Assembly (NCBI GenBank): GCA_902363335.1
Contig: CABIZV010000006.1
Location: 186,001 to 250,000, forward strand
DNA length: 64,000 nucleotides
Source: Enterobacteriaceae bacterium
GTDB lineage: Bacteria; Pseudomonadota; Gammaproteobacteria; Enterobacterales; Enterobacteriaceae
Direction: 5' to 3'
Positions 56,170-64,000 of this stretch are shown here, in pieces. Numbering within the stretch: position 1 is the stretch's first letter; each line of letters starts with the position of its first letter. Made by a program: the position numbers and the translations under genes. The notes below the pieces were generated by a model that worked only from the letters and a program-made list of their open reading frames with translations, searched no databases and was not told the origin of the DNA.

Positions 56170-57306
56170 CTAACGGGTCAAATCGTCAAAGAACTTTTTC
56201 ACGCCGTCAAAGAAGCTTTTTGAACGCGGGCTGTTGTTTTCACCGGTCGGGCCGCCAAAACTTTCCTGCAAATCTTTGAGCAGCTGTTTCTGCTTCTCGT
56301 TAAGACCTACCGGGGTCTCGACCACCACGCGGCACAGAAGGTCGCCCTGCGCGCCGCCGCGAACGGATTTCACACCTTTACCACGCATACGGAACAGCTT
56401 GCCGGTTTGCGTTTCGCCCGGAACTTTCAGCTTCACGCGCCCATCAAGCGTCGGCACTTCAATCTCGCCGCCAAGAGCCGCCATGGAGAAGTTAATCGGT
56501 ACTTCACAGTACAGGTTATTGCCTTCACGTTCGAAAATAGCGTGCTGCTTAACCTGCACCTGAACGTACAGATCGCCTGCCGGTGCACCGTGTTCGCCAG
56601 CTTCACCTTCGCCACTCAGACGGATACGATCGCCGGTATCAACGCCCGCCGGGATTTTCACTGACAGCGTCTTGGTTTTCTCAACGCGGCCATGGCCGTG
56701 ACATTTGTTGCACGGATCTTTAATCAGCGTACCGCGGCCCTGACAATGTGGACAGGTCTGCTGTACGGCGAAGAAGCCCTGGCGCATCTGTACCTGACCT
56801 GCACCATGACAGGTAGGACAGGTCTGCGGCTTAGAACCGGCTTTAGCGCCGCTGCCGTGGCAGACATCACACTCTTCCAGCGTCGGAATGCGGATCTCTT
56901 TGGTCACACCACGAACCGCTTCTTCCAGCGTCAAATCCATGTTGTAGCGCAGGTCGGCGCCACGGGACGCACGCTGGCGACCACGACCACCGCCAAAGAT
57001 GTCACCGAATACGTCACCAAAGATATCGCCAAAGTCCGCGCCGCCGCCGAAACCACCGCCGCCGCCGCCCATGCCGCCTTGTTCAAAGGCTGCATGACCG
57101 TATTGATCGTAGGCCGCACGCTTTTGTTCGTCGGTCAGGATCTCATACGCTTCTTTGATTTCTTTAAACTTGGCTTCGGCCTCTTTATCCCCCTGGTTGC
57201 GGTCCGGGTGGAATTTCATGGCCAGGCGTTTGTACGCCTTTTTGATCTCACGCTCTTCCGCTGTTTTGGAAACGCCCAAAATCTCGTAATAGTCTTGCTT
57301 TGCCAT
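56170..57306 (-). CDS. dnaJ: Chaperone protein DnaJ
   Basis: 378 residues (E. coli 376). Co-chaperone that delivers substrates to DnaK and stimulates its ATPase. The J-domain has HPD at 33-35. A Gly/Phe-rich linker follows (GGMGGGGGGFGGGADFGDIFGDVF), then four CxxCxGxG zinc repeats (CDVCHGSG, CPTCHGAG, CPHCQGRG, CNKCHGHG) and the C-terminal substrate domain. It is downstream of dnaK in the heat-shock operon. Confidence 0.98.
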   Translation of the reverse strand: MAKQDYYEILGVSKTAEEREIKKAYKRLAMKFHPDRNQGDKEAEAKFKEIKEAYEILTDEQKRAAYDQYGHAAFEQGGMGGGGGGFGGGADFGDIFGDVFGDIFGGGRGRQRASRGADLRYNMDLTLEEAVRGVTKEIRIPTLEECDVCHGSGAKAGSKPQTCPTCHGAGQVQMRQGFFAVQQTCPHCQGRGTLIKDPCNKCHGHGRVEKTKTLSVKIPAGVDTGDRIRLSGEGEAGEHGAPAGDLYVQVQVKQHAIFEREGNNLYCEVPINFSMAALGGEIEVPTLDGRVKLKVPGETQTGKLFRMRGKGVKSVRGGAQGDLLCRVVVETPVGLNEKQKQLLKDLQESFGGPTGENNSPRSKSFFDGVKKFFDDLTR

Positions 57307-57333
57307 TGTTTTTTGTCAGCCCCTTAACATGCG

Positions 57334-57368
57334 AGCACGGGCGGAGAGGAAACCTCTACGCCCGTGCT
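57334..57368 (-). promoter_or_regulatory. Stem-loop in the dnaK-dnaJ gap
   Basis: AGCACGGGCG...CGCCCGTGCT with an inner AGAGG-AAA-CCTCT stem. No T run follows. In E. coli a hairpin at this place lowers dnaJ relative to dnaK, by partial termination or mRNA processing, and the same is likely here. Confidence 0.65.
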
Positions 57369-57393
57369 GATTAACTACCCTGCATCAGGGCGA

Positions 57394-59316
57394 TTATTTT
57401 TTGTCTTTTACTTCTTCAAACTCAGCGTCAACAACATCGTCGTCTTTCGCATTGTTTGCGGAAGCATCAGCGCCTGCTGCACCAGCCTGCTGCTGTGCGT
57501 GCTGCTGCTGAGCGATTTCCATCAGTTTCTGGGAAACCTGTGCCAGCGCCTGCATTTTCGCTTCGATATCCGCTTTGTCTTCGCCTTTCAGAGAAGCTTC
57601 CAGCGCAGTCAGCGCAGACTCGATGGCAGTTTTGTCGTCAGCTGGCAGCTGTTCGCCTGCTTCCTCAACCTGCTTGCGAGTGCTGTGCAGCAGATGGTCG
57701 CCCTGGTTACGGGTCTGAACCAGCTCTTCAAACTTACGGTCAGATTCTGCGTTCGCTTCTGCTTCGCGAACCATTTTCTGTATTTCTTCTTCGTTCAGAC
57801 CAGAAGAAGCCTTGATGGTGATCTTCTGCTCTTTACCGCTGTTTTTGTCTTTCGCGGACACGTGCAGGATACCGTCAGCATCGATGTCGAAGGTGACTTC
57901 GATCTGTGGCATACCGCGCGGTGCCGGGCTGATACCGTCCAGGTTGAACTGGCCGAGATCTTTGTTATCAGCAGCACGTTTACGCTCACCCTGCAGCACG
58001 TGGATGGTTACCGCAGACTGGTTGTCTTCAGCGGTAGAGAACACCTGGCTGTGCTTGGTCGGGATAGTGGTGTTTTTCGCGATAAGCGCTGTCATCACGC
58101 CGCCCATGGTTTCGATACCCAGAGACAGCGGGGTAACGTCCAGCAGCAGTACGTCTTTCACTTCACCGGTCAATACACCACCCTGAACTGCAGCACCGAT
58201 AGCAACGGCTTCGTCCGGGTTAACGTCTTTACGCGGCTCTTTACCAAAGAATTCAGCAACTTTCTTCTGGACCATTGGCATACGAGTCTGACCACCGACC
58301 AGGATAACGTCCTGGATATCAGAGACAGACAGGCCTGCGTCCTGCAGAGCAACTTTCAGCGGCTCGATAGAACGGTTCACCAGGTCTTCGACCAGGCTTT
58401 CCAGTTTCGCACGGGTCACTTTGATGTTCATATGTTTTGGACCAGACGCATCTGCGGTGATGTACGGCAGATTAACGTCGGTCTGCTGCGCAGAAGACAG
58501 CTCGATTTTTGCTTTTTCTGCGGCTTCTTTCAGGCGCTGCATAGCCAGCGGATCGTTACGCAGGTCAATGCCCTGATCTTTCTTAAACTCATCAACGAGG
58601 TAGTTGATCATACGGCTATCGAAGTCTTCACCACCCAGGTGGGTATCACCGTTGGTTGCCAGTACCTCAAAGGTTTTTTCGCCGTCAACTTCGTCGATTT
58701 CGATAACGGAGATATCGAAAGTACCACCACCCAGGTCATAAACCGCGATAGTACGGTTGCCGACTTCTTTATCCAGACCGTAAGCCAGCGCGGCTGCGGT
58801 TGGTTCGTTGATGATACGTTTGACTTCCAGACCCGCGATACGGCCAGCATCTTTGGTTGCCTGACGCTGAGCATCGTTGAAGTATGCAGGTACGGTGATA
58901 ACCGCTTCAGTTACCGGTTCGCCCAGGTAATCTTCAGCCGTTTTCTTCATTTTTTTCAGCACTTCAGCAGAAATCTGCGGCGGTGCCATTTTCTGGCCTT
59001 TAACATCAATCCATGCATCACCGTTGTCAGCACCGATGATTTTGTACGGCATGATGGCTTCATCACGCTGAACTTCTTCGTCCTGGAAGCGGCGACCGAT
59101 CAGGCGTTTAATCGCAAACAGGGTGTTTTGCGGGTTTGTCACTGCCTGACGTTTAGCCGGCTGACCCACCAGAGTTTCACCATCCTGGGTATAGGCAATA
59201 ATAGAAGGTGTGGTGCGATCGCCTTCGGCGTTCTCCAGCACACGTGCAGTAGTGCCATCCATAATCGCTACACAAGAGTTGGTAGTACCCAGGTCGATAC
59301 CAATAATTTTACCCAT
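57394..59316 (-). CDS. dnaK: Chaperone protein DnaK (Hsp70)
   Basis: 640 residues (E. coli 638). ATP-dependent folding chaperone and negative regulator of sigma-32. Signatures are GIDLGTTNSCVA at the N-terminus, IAVYDLGGGTFDISVIE and VILVGGQTRMPMVQKKV in the ATPase domain, then the substrate-binding domain and the helical lid ending EFEEVKDKK. It heads the dnaKJ operon under a heat-shock promoter. Confidence 0.98.
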   Translation of the reverse strand: MGKIIGIDLGTTNSCVAIMDGTTARVLENAEGDRTTPSIIAYTQDGETLVGQPAKRQAVTNPQNTLFAIKRLIGRRFQDEEVQRDEAIMPYKIIGADNGDAWIDVKGQKMAPPQISAEVLKKMKKTAEDYLGEPVTEAVITVPAYFNDAQRQATKDAGRIAGLEVKRIINEPTAAALAYGLDKEVGNRTIAVYDLGGGTFDISVIEIDEVDGEKTFEVLATNGDTHLGGEDFDSRMINYLVDEFKKDQGIDLRNDPLAMQRLKEAAEKAKIELSSAQQTDVNLPYITADASGPKHMNIKVTRAKLESLVEDLVNRSIEPLKVALQDAGLSVSDIQDVILVGGQTRMPMVQKKVAEFFGKEPRKDVNPDEAVAIGAAVQGGVLTGEVKDVLLLDVTPLSLGIETMGGVMTALIAKNTTIPTKHSQVFSTAEDNQSAVTIHVLQGERKRAADNKDLGQFNLDGISPAPRGMPQIEVTFDIDADGILHVSAKDKNSGKEQKITIKASSGLNEEEIQKMVREAEANAESDRKFEELVQTRNQGDHLLHSTRKQVEEAGEQLPADDKTAIESALTALEASLKGEDKADIEAKMQALAQVSQKLMEIAQQQHAQQQAGAAGADASANNAKDDDVVDAEFEEVKDKK

Positions 59317-59439
59317 CTAAACGTCTCCACTAAAAATTCATTCAACATGTGGTTGTGAGTCTGTAATAAGGGCGAAACCTGCGGTTTCAACTGCCCTGAA
59401 TCGTTTTTTTTCAGACTCATTCACTGCGGTTGACTACAA

Positions 59440-59466
59440 GATGGGGGCTCAACGTCATCCATCAAG
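59440..59466 (-). promoter_or_regulatory. Sigma-32 heat-shock promoter of dnaKJ
   Basis: On the minus strand CCCCTTGATG (-35 type, CTTGATG at 59460-59466) is followed after 13 bases by CCCCATCT (-10 type, CCCCAT at 59441-59446). This matches the sigma-32 consensus CTTGAAA-N-CCCCATNT. It lies about 125 bases before the dnaK start. Confidence 0.85.
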
Positions 59467-59686
59467 GGGCAGCCTGAAATTTTTTTCATTCAGTGCGCTT
59501 TAAATTAACGACCTTTAGAGGAAATACACGTTATTACATTCATGGCGATTATAAATAAACATAAATATATTCAATAAATTACTGTCACATGAAGACATAA
59601 TTCAGCGCTGAAAGCCTGAGCTGAGCGCGATAAAATTTGCCCCTTACGTTTCCTCTCCTGTCACGGACTTTTCGCTAAGGAAAATC
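59467..59686. other. yaaI upstream half of the dnaK-yaaI divergent region
   Basis: About 220 bases of AT-rich non-coding DNA between the heat-shock promoter and yaaI. It should hold further dnaK promoters and the yaaI promoter; none could be fixed by eye. Confidence 0.4.
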
Positions 59687-60091
59687 ATGAAAGCCTTCAT
59701 AAACCTCTCAGCCTGCATGGCATTTGGCCTGCTGCTGGCTACCTCAGCTTATGCCAACGATCACAAAGCGCTCGGTGTTGTGGCGATGCCGCGCAACGAA
59801 ACCAATGACCTGACGCTGAAACTGCCAATTTGCCGCGTCGTCAAACGGATTCAACTCACGGCCAGCCGCGGCGATATTTCCCTTAGCGGCGCTTCGGTCT
59901 ATTTCAAAGCCGCTCGCAGCAGTAGTCAGAGCCTGAACGTTCCATCATCTCTGAAAGAAGGTGCCACCTCGGATTGGATCAATATTAATAGCGATAACAG
60001 CAACAAACGCTGCGTATCAAAAATCGCCTTCTCCGGGCATACGGTCAACTCCTCTGATATGGCCTCGCTGAAAATTATCGGCGACGATTAA
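59687..60091 (+). CDS. yaaI: Secreted protein YaaI (DUF2541)
   Basis: 134 residues, same length as E. coli YaaI. A signal peptide ends TSAYA|ND. The mature protein has two Cys (PICRVVKR, NKRCVSKI) that could form a disulfide. Function is unknown. CTAAGGAAAATC provides the ribosome site. It stands in its usual place beside dnaK and divergent from it. Confidence 0.93.
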   Translation: MKAFINLSACMAFGLLLATSAYANDHKALGVVAMPRNETNDLTLKLPICRVVKRIQLTASRGDISLSGASVYFKAARSSSQSLNVPSSLKEGATSDWININSDNSNKRCVSKIAFSGHTVNSSDMASLKIIGDD

Positions 60092-60119
60092 TCCGCCTCT
60101 GACAGAAACGACATACTCA

Positions 60120-60845
60120 ATGAAAGTTCCTTACCTGAATGATGATGACCTGATTTTTCTCAAGCATTGCAGCGAGCAGCAACTGGCCAATCTGGCTCAG
60201 TTACTGACGCACAATGAAAAAGGTAAACGCCGCTTGTCGAGCGCGCTGCTACACAATGAGCTGTATATGTCGATGGCGGGTCACCCGGAACAGCATCGTC
60301 GTAACTGGCAGTTGATTGCCGCTGAGTTCCAGCACTTCGGCGGCGATAGCATCGCCAATAAATTACGTGGGCACGGTAAGCTTTACCGCGAAATTTTGCG
60401 CGATGTGGCAAAACGACTTGGCCTGAAAATCGAGAAAACGATGCCAACGCCCGCTATCGAAAAAATATTGCTCGAGCATTTTATCCGCCGCACGTGGCAA
60501 CGTCTGGATGATGAGCAGAAAGCCCGCTTTCATGCCGCAGTTGAGCTCAAAGTGATGGAACTGGAAAAGTTATTGCCCCAGTTGATAGATCATCACCGTC
60601 TGGAACACGGCGTCACGCACCTTTTGGCCGACCAGTTGAGTCACATTCTGCACAAGCACGCGGCAGTCAGCGTGATTGGACATGGGCTAATACGCGGCGC
60701 GGGGCTTGGCGGCCCGGTTGGCGCGGCGGTGAATAGCGTCAAAGCCGTCAGCGGCACGGCCTACCGGGTCACGATCCCCGCCGTACTGCGCATCGCCTGT
60801 CTGCGCCGCATGGTCTTGTTAGATTCACTAAAACAGGTCAGTTAA
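60120..60845 (+). CDS. yaaW: YaaW, UPF0174 family protein
   Basis: 241 residues (E. coli 237). N-terminal DDDLIFLKHCSEQQLANLAQLL is typical of the family, and a Gly/Ala-rich segment near the end (GHGLIRGAGLGGPVGAAVNSVKA) may contact a membrane. Function is unknown. The gene lies between yaaI and satP as in E. coli. Confidence 0.92.
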   Translation: MKVPYLNDDDLIFLKHCSEQQLANLAQLLTHNEKGKRRLSSALLHNELYMSMAGHPEQHRRNWQLIAAEFQHFGGDSIANKLRGHGKLYREILRDVAKRLGLKIEKTMPTPAIEKILLEHFIRRTWQRLDDEQKARFHAAVELKVMELEKLLPQLIDHHRLEHGVTHLLADQLSHILHKHAAVSVIGHGLIRGAGLGGPVGAAVNSVKAVSGTAYRVTIPAVLRIACLRRMVLLDSLKQVS

Positions 60846-60973
60846 GTACAAAAGCGGCAAAATAGTTCATTTTCCCCTCATGAGATCATAGACAGCCTCT
60901 TGACTCCTGATTATTATGCCGCGCCCCATTAAGGGGGAGACTATTTCACCATTCAATGATGATTTGAGGAATT

Positions 60974-61540
60974 ATGGGCAACACTAAGTTGGCTAACCCG
61001 GCACCGCTGGGCCTGATGGGCTTCGGCATGACCACCATTCTGCTTAACCTGCACAATGCGGGTTTCTTTGCTTTCGACGGGATTATTCTCGCCATGGGTA
61101 TTTTCTACGGCGGTATCGCGCAGATTTTTGCCGGCCTGCTGGAATATAAAAAAGGAAATACATTCGGTCTGACAGCATTCACTTCTTACGGCTCATTCTG
61201 GCTGACGCTGGTTGCCATTTTGCTGCTGCCGAAGATGGGTCTGTCCGACGCGCCTAACGCCCAGTTCCTCGGCGTTTACCTGGGCCTGTGGGGCGTGTTC
61301 ACGCTGTTCATGTTCTTCGGTACGTTGAAAGCTGCCCGCATGTTGCAGTTCGTGTTCCTGAGCCTGACCGTGCTGTTTGCCCTACTGTGCATCGGCAACA
61401 TTAACGGTAACGAAGCGATTATCCACGTTGCCGGCTGGGTGGGTCTCATCTGTGGCGCGAGCGCGATTTACCTGGCAATGGGTGAAGTGCTGAACGAACA
61501 GTTTGGTCGCACCGTACTGCCGATTGGTGAAAAACACTAA
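60974..61540 (+). CDS. satP: Acetate/succinate:H+ symporter SatP (YaaH)
   Basis: 188 residues, E. coli length. Inner-membrane carrier for acetate and succinate with six hydrophobic segments. The family signature NPAPLGLMGFGMTTILLNLHN is at the N-terminus. AGGA lies before the ATG. A terminator follows directly. Confidence 0.96.
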   Translation: MGNTKLANPAPLGLMGFGMTTILLNLHNAGFFAFDGIILAMGIFYGGIAQIFAGLLEYKKGNTFGLTAFTSYGSFWLTLVAILLLPKMGLSDAPNAQFLGVYLGLWGVFTLFMFFGTLKAARMLQFVFLSLTVLFALLCIGNINGNEAIIHVAGWVGLICGASAIYLAMGEVLNEQFGRTVLPIGEKH

Positions 61541-61556
61541 TTCTGTGTCATGTTTT

Positions 61557-61590
61557 TAAAAGCGTCGGCCTGGCCGGCGCTTTTTTTTGG
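61557..61590 (+). terminator. satP terminator
   Basis: AGCGTCGGCC-T-GGCCGGCGCT stem (one G-T pair) followed by eight T, 18 bases after the satP stop. Confidence 0.9.
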
Positions 61591-61676
61591 CCTGTGACTA
61601 CCGATCCTGGGGTTATCGCTTCCTCATTATTTAGGTTATTTTCAACCACTCCCGATGACAAAAAGGATTGTTGTTG

Positions 61677-63104
61677 ATGATACGGCTGACTCCTGCTTGC
61701 TGTTTTGCGCTCACTTTACTCCCCGCTAGCCTCAATGCCGTTGCGGCCAATTCTGTCACTGGCATTGACTGGGATAAAGACAATACTGTCCGCGTCGGCG
61801 ACAGCATCAACACCGTATATCGTATTGCGATGGCCGACGGTTCAAGCAATCATCTGTGGTTGAATGTCGATTGTGATACGCAAGCGAAAACCCTGCTGTA
61901 TATGAAGTTGCGCTTTCCCGGCGGCAAAAAAATCCGCGCTTACGGCGGTAACTCTTTTGCCCGCTACATTCCCGGGATCCCTTTCGAACCTGATGCTGAC
62001 AGCCCGCTTAACACCGATCCGGCATTGGATATCTGCCAGCAAAAAGTGCCGCAACCGCGCTGGGTCATCTTGCCGACCGCCGATAAAACCGGTGACCTGC
62101 CGGTTGTCGATCTCAATAATAGCCACCGCGAAGGCCATCTTCTCACGCTGCGCCTGGGAACGGATTTCGCCCAGATTCATCGCGATAAAATTTATGCCGC
62201 GCCTTACGACTTTACAATCAGCCAGATGCAGGTGGACTGTCGCCGTGGTCAGGCGCGTGTAGAACGTACTTTTTCGCTGAATCACCAGTTTGTCACTGAT
62301 GACAACATGACGCCGGACGCGACTTTCACCCCGCTCCCTTCACCGATTGCGGCTTCGGTGCAAACACTCTGTTCGCTGGCTGATATAAGTCAGTTCACCG
62401 GCAACGGCCCTAGGGTAGAACGGCAAAAAACCGCGGCGGATGCCCCGCTGGTGATCCCTGATTTTGCGAATAATGATCCGAGCGCTCTTGCACATTTTCC
62501 CCTTCCCGTTACGGTAAACGGCGTGATCCAGCAAGCGCTAAAAGGTGAGAATGCGGCACCGACATTTTCCCGCCTGACCTTCACGCAAGTATGGCCCGGC
62601 AACGACGACAGCCATGCCGTGACGCGTATTGACCGTCTGCCTGATGGCAGTACATTGACGCTCGACACCTTGAGGCTCAAAGGGGTTACGTTCTATAGCC
62701 AATACCAGCGCCTGTTTAATATCGTGAACTTAAAAGAGTGGGATTCAATGAAAAACAGTCCGCTCATCGGCCAGTCCGTTGAAACTAACTTTAGCGCCAC
62801 GCCGGGAGTGGGCCAGCAGTATCGCTGGAAAACGGTATTGAAAAATGAAAAAGACGCGGGGAGCCACAAAACCAAAAGTCAGGACTGTCTTGTCGAGACG
62901 CAGTGGCATGATGCCTCAATGCTGAATGAGAAATTCCCGGGACGCTATATCGAATTGCGCTGCACAGACGATCGTGGTGATGGTCGGGCGATGAGCAGCG
63001 ACTATGCCTGGCTTGAGAACCTGAACATTTTTATTCGAATTGGTTATCAGGAAGAGGGGCAGAAAAAGCGTTTTACGTTCAAGGACGTGACGATTATTCG
63101 CTAA
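61677..63104 (+). CDS. Secreted protein of unknown function
   Basis: 475 residues from ATG 61677, with AAAAGGA upstream; three TTG codons stand directly before it. The N-terminus is a signal peptide (MIRLTPACCFALTLLPASLNAVA|ANS). The mature protein has several spaced Cys (VDCDTQ, DICQQK, VDCRRG, QTLCSLAD, QDCLVETQW, LRCTDD), suggesting disulfides and a periplasmic or exported protein. I recognise no domain. It is absent from this place in E. coli K-12 and stands alone between satP and the convergent transporter gene. Confidence 0.78.
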   Translation: MIRLTPACCFALTLLPASLNAVAANSVTGIDWDKDNTVRVGDSINTVYRIAMADGSSNHLWLNVDCDTQAKTLLYMKLRFPGGKKIRAYGGNSFARYIPGIPFEPDADSPLNTDPALDICQQKVPQPRWVILPTADKTGDLPVVDLNNSHREGHLLTLRLGTDFAQIHRDKIYAAPYDFTISQMQVDCRRGQARVERTFSLNHQFVTDDNMTPDATFTPLPSPIAASVQTLCSLADISQFTGNGPRVERQKTAADAPLVIPDFANNDPSALAHFPLPVTVNGVIQQALKGENAAPTFSRLTFTQVWPGNDDSHAVTRIDRLPDGSTLTLDTLRLKGVTFYSQYQRLFNIVNLKEWDSMKNSPLIGQSVETNFSATPGVGQQYRWKTVLKNEKDAGSHKTKSQDCLVETQWHDASMLNEKFPGRYIELRCTDDRGDGRAMSSDYAWLENLNIFIRIGYQEEGQKKRFTFKDVTIIR

Positions 63105-63122
63105 TGTATAGATGGAAGGAGT

Positions 63123-63157
63123 GCCGGATGGCGGCGCAAACGCCTTATCCGGCCTAC
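63123..63157. repeat. Single REP element
   Basis: GCCGGATGGCGGCG...CGCCTTATCCGGCCTAC, the classical E. coli/Salmonella REP palindrome, at the junction of two convergent genes. Confidence 0.88.
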
Positions 63158-63170
63158 GTCTGACACTGCT

Positions 63171-64000
63171 TTAGGCTTTATCCGGGCTACCTGAAGGCAG
63201 CTCACGGCCCACGGCGCCAGCGACGTCCTTACGCAACCAAATCCCCAGCGCGAGTCCCAACAGCGACAGCGCCAGTACATACCAGGCGGGTGCCATCGGC
63301 GATACACCCATCAGCATGGTCACGGCAATCGGCGTCAGCCCGCCAAAGATGGCATAAGAGACGTTGTAGGAAAACGAGATCCCGGTAAAGCGAACCTCCG
63401 CCGGGAAGGCACACACCATCACGTATGGTACCGCCCCAACGACGCCAACGCACAGCCCCACCAGTCCATAGAGTAAGAACAATTGTTGCGGATGCGTGCC
63501 CGCCAGATGGTAGAAGAGCCAGCTTGAGCAGGCCAGAAGCAGGCTGCCCACAATAAAGGTTTTACTGGCCCCCACGCGATCCACAATCCATCCAGCCAGC
63601 AGGCAGCCCACGCAGAGCATCACCGTGGCCACGCTGTTGGCCTGCAAAGTTAAAGCGGGCGCGAAGCCATACTGCTTTTGCAGCCAAACGGGGGACATCA
63701 GGATCACCACCACAATGCCTGCCGATAGCAGCCAGGTCAGCAGCATCGAAACCACGACCGCTTGCTTATGCTTAAGGACAACGGATTTTATCGGTAACTC
63801 CTGCGCCAGGGCTTTACGCTGCTGCATTTCGAGGAAGATCGGCGTCTCCTGCAACCAGCGGCGGAGATACATCGCCACCAGGCCAAACACGCCGCCAAGC
63901 AGGAAGGGAATACGCCAGCCGCCGTCATGAATTGCCTGAGGCGTCAGTTGAGTGTTAATCAATGTCGCCACAACGGAACCCAAAAGGATCCCCACCGTTA
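63171..64000 (-). CDS. MFS transporter, metabolite:H+ symporter type (5' part outside window)
   Basis: At least 276 residues, open to the window edge, so the N-terminal third is missing. Visible segments include GWRIPFLLGGVFGLVAMYLRRWLQETPIF, a central cytosolic loop rich in Lys/Gln, and six further hydrophobic helices. LQETPIF after the sixth helix is usual for the MHS group (ProP, ShiA, KgtP). AGWIVDRVGASKTFIVGS is the MFS loop motif. The substrate cannot be told. Confidence 0.88.
   Translation of the reverse strand, partial: TVGILLGSVVATLINTQLTPQAIHDGGWRIPFLLGGVFGLVAMYLRRWLQETPIFLEMQQRKALAQELPIKSVVLKHKQAVVVSMLLTWLLSAGIVVVILMSPVWLQKQYGFAPALTLQANSVATVMLCVGCLLAGWIVDRVGASKTFIVGSLLLACSSWLFYHLAGTHPQQLFLLYGLVGLCVGVVGAVPYVMVCAFPAEVRFTGISFSYNVSYAIFGGLTPIAVTMLMGVSPMAPAWYVLALSLLGLALGIWLRKDVAGAVGRELPSGSPDKA

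Noticed and set aside
57364..59358. Long open frame of 664 residues antisense to dnaK
   Set aside because: dnaK is certain on the other strand. The antisense frame is a known by-product of its codon bias, has no start context and no domain.
60160..60447. Open frame antisense to yaaW, at the place of the E. coli mbiA/htgA annotation
   Set aside because: It lies wholly inside yaaW, has no visible ribosome site, and the E. coli counterpart is itself doubtful.

Overview
The window is chromosomal DNA of a member of the Enterobacteriaceae. The conserved genes and their order (apaG-apaH-folA-kefC-kefF ... carB-carA-dapB ... rihC-ispH-fkpB-lspA-ileS-ribF-rpsT-nhaR-nhaA ... dnaJ-dnaK-yaaI-yaaW-satP) are those of the 0-1 minute region of Escherichia coli, read in the reverse direction. 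Protein lengths and motifs match E. coli closely. The bcf fimbrial and chitinase block between nhaA and dnaJ recalls the arrangement I remember from Salmonella, while the sugar and D-amino-acid block beside kefF is unlike E. coli K-12. A Citrobacter/Salmonella-like enterobacterium fits, but I do not assign a species.

Layout. 1-4671: apaG (partial), apaH, folA, the KefFC potassium-efflux pair and a small YgdI/YgdR lipoprotein. 4773-14710: accessory metabolism where E. coli carries the cai/fix operons. It holds a ROK sugar kinase divergent from an RpiR regulator, a RidA/D-aminoacylase pair divergent from a DSD1-type PLP enzyme, and a beta-glucoside PTS operon (IIB, GH4 phospho-glucosidase, IIC) divergent from an unusual RpiR regulator with repeated DNA-binding units. 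14850-20517: carAB and dapB. 20787-22420: an alanyl-tRNA editing protein and a LysR regulator, inserted between dapB and rihC. 22421-29855: rihC, the ribF-ileS-lspA-fkpB-ispH operon and rpsT. 30020-32123: nhaR-nhaA.

32292-41331 holds a complete chaperone-usher fimbrial operon (bcfA-H type with a DsbA-like partner, plus a small secreted protein) and a separate winged-helix regulator. 42346-47784 encodes a giant inverse autotransporter (intimin/invasin type) with twelve Ig-like repeats. 47957-55992 is a chitin-utilisation and release locus: a chitinase without signal peptide, a 998-residue protein with two carbohydrate-binding-like modules and no signal peptide, a membrane-anchored ToxR-like regulator, a GH108 muramidase (TtsA-like), a holin and a LysR regulator. 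These are the expected parts of a holin/endolysin (type 10) secretion system. 56170-61540 returns to the core genome (dnaJ, dnaK, yaaI, yaaW, satP), followed by an unrecognised secreted protein and a partial MFS transporter.

The most interesting part is 41-56 kb, where surface adhesins, chitin-binding/degrading proteins and a phage-derived release module lie side by side with their own regulators, between two housekeeping operons. Many gene ends are marked by REP-type palindrome pairs or clear rho-independent hairpins.
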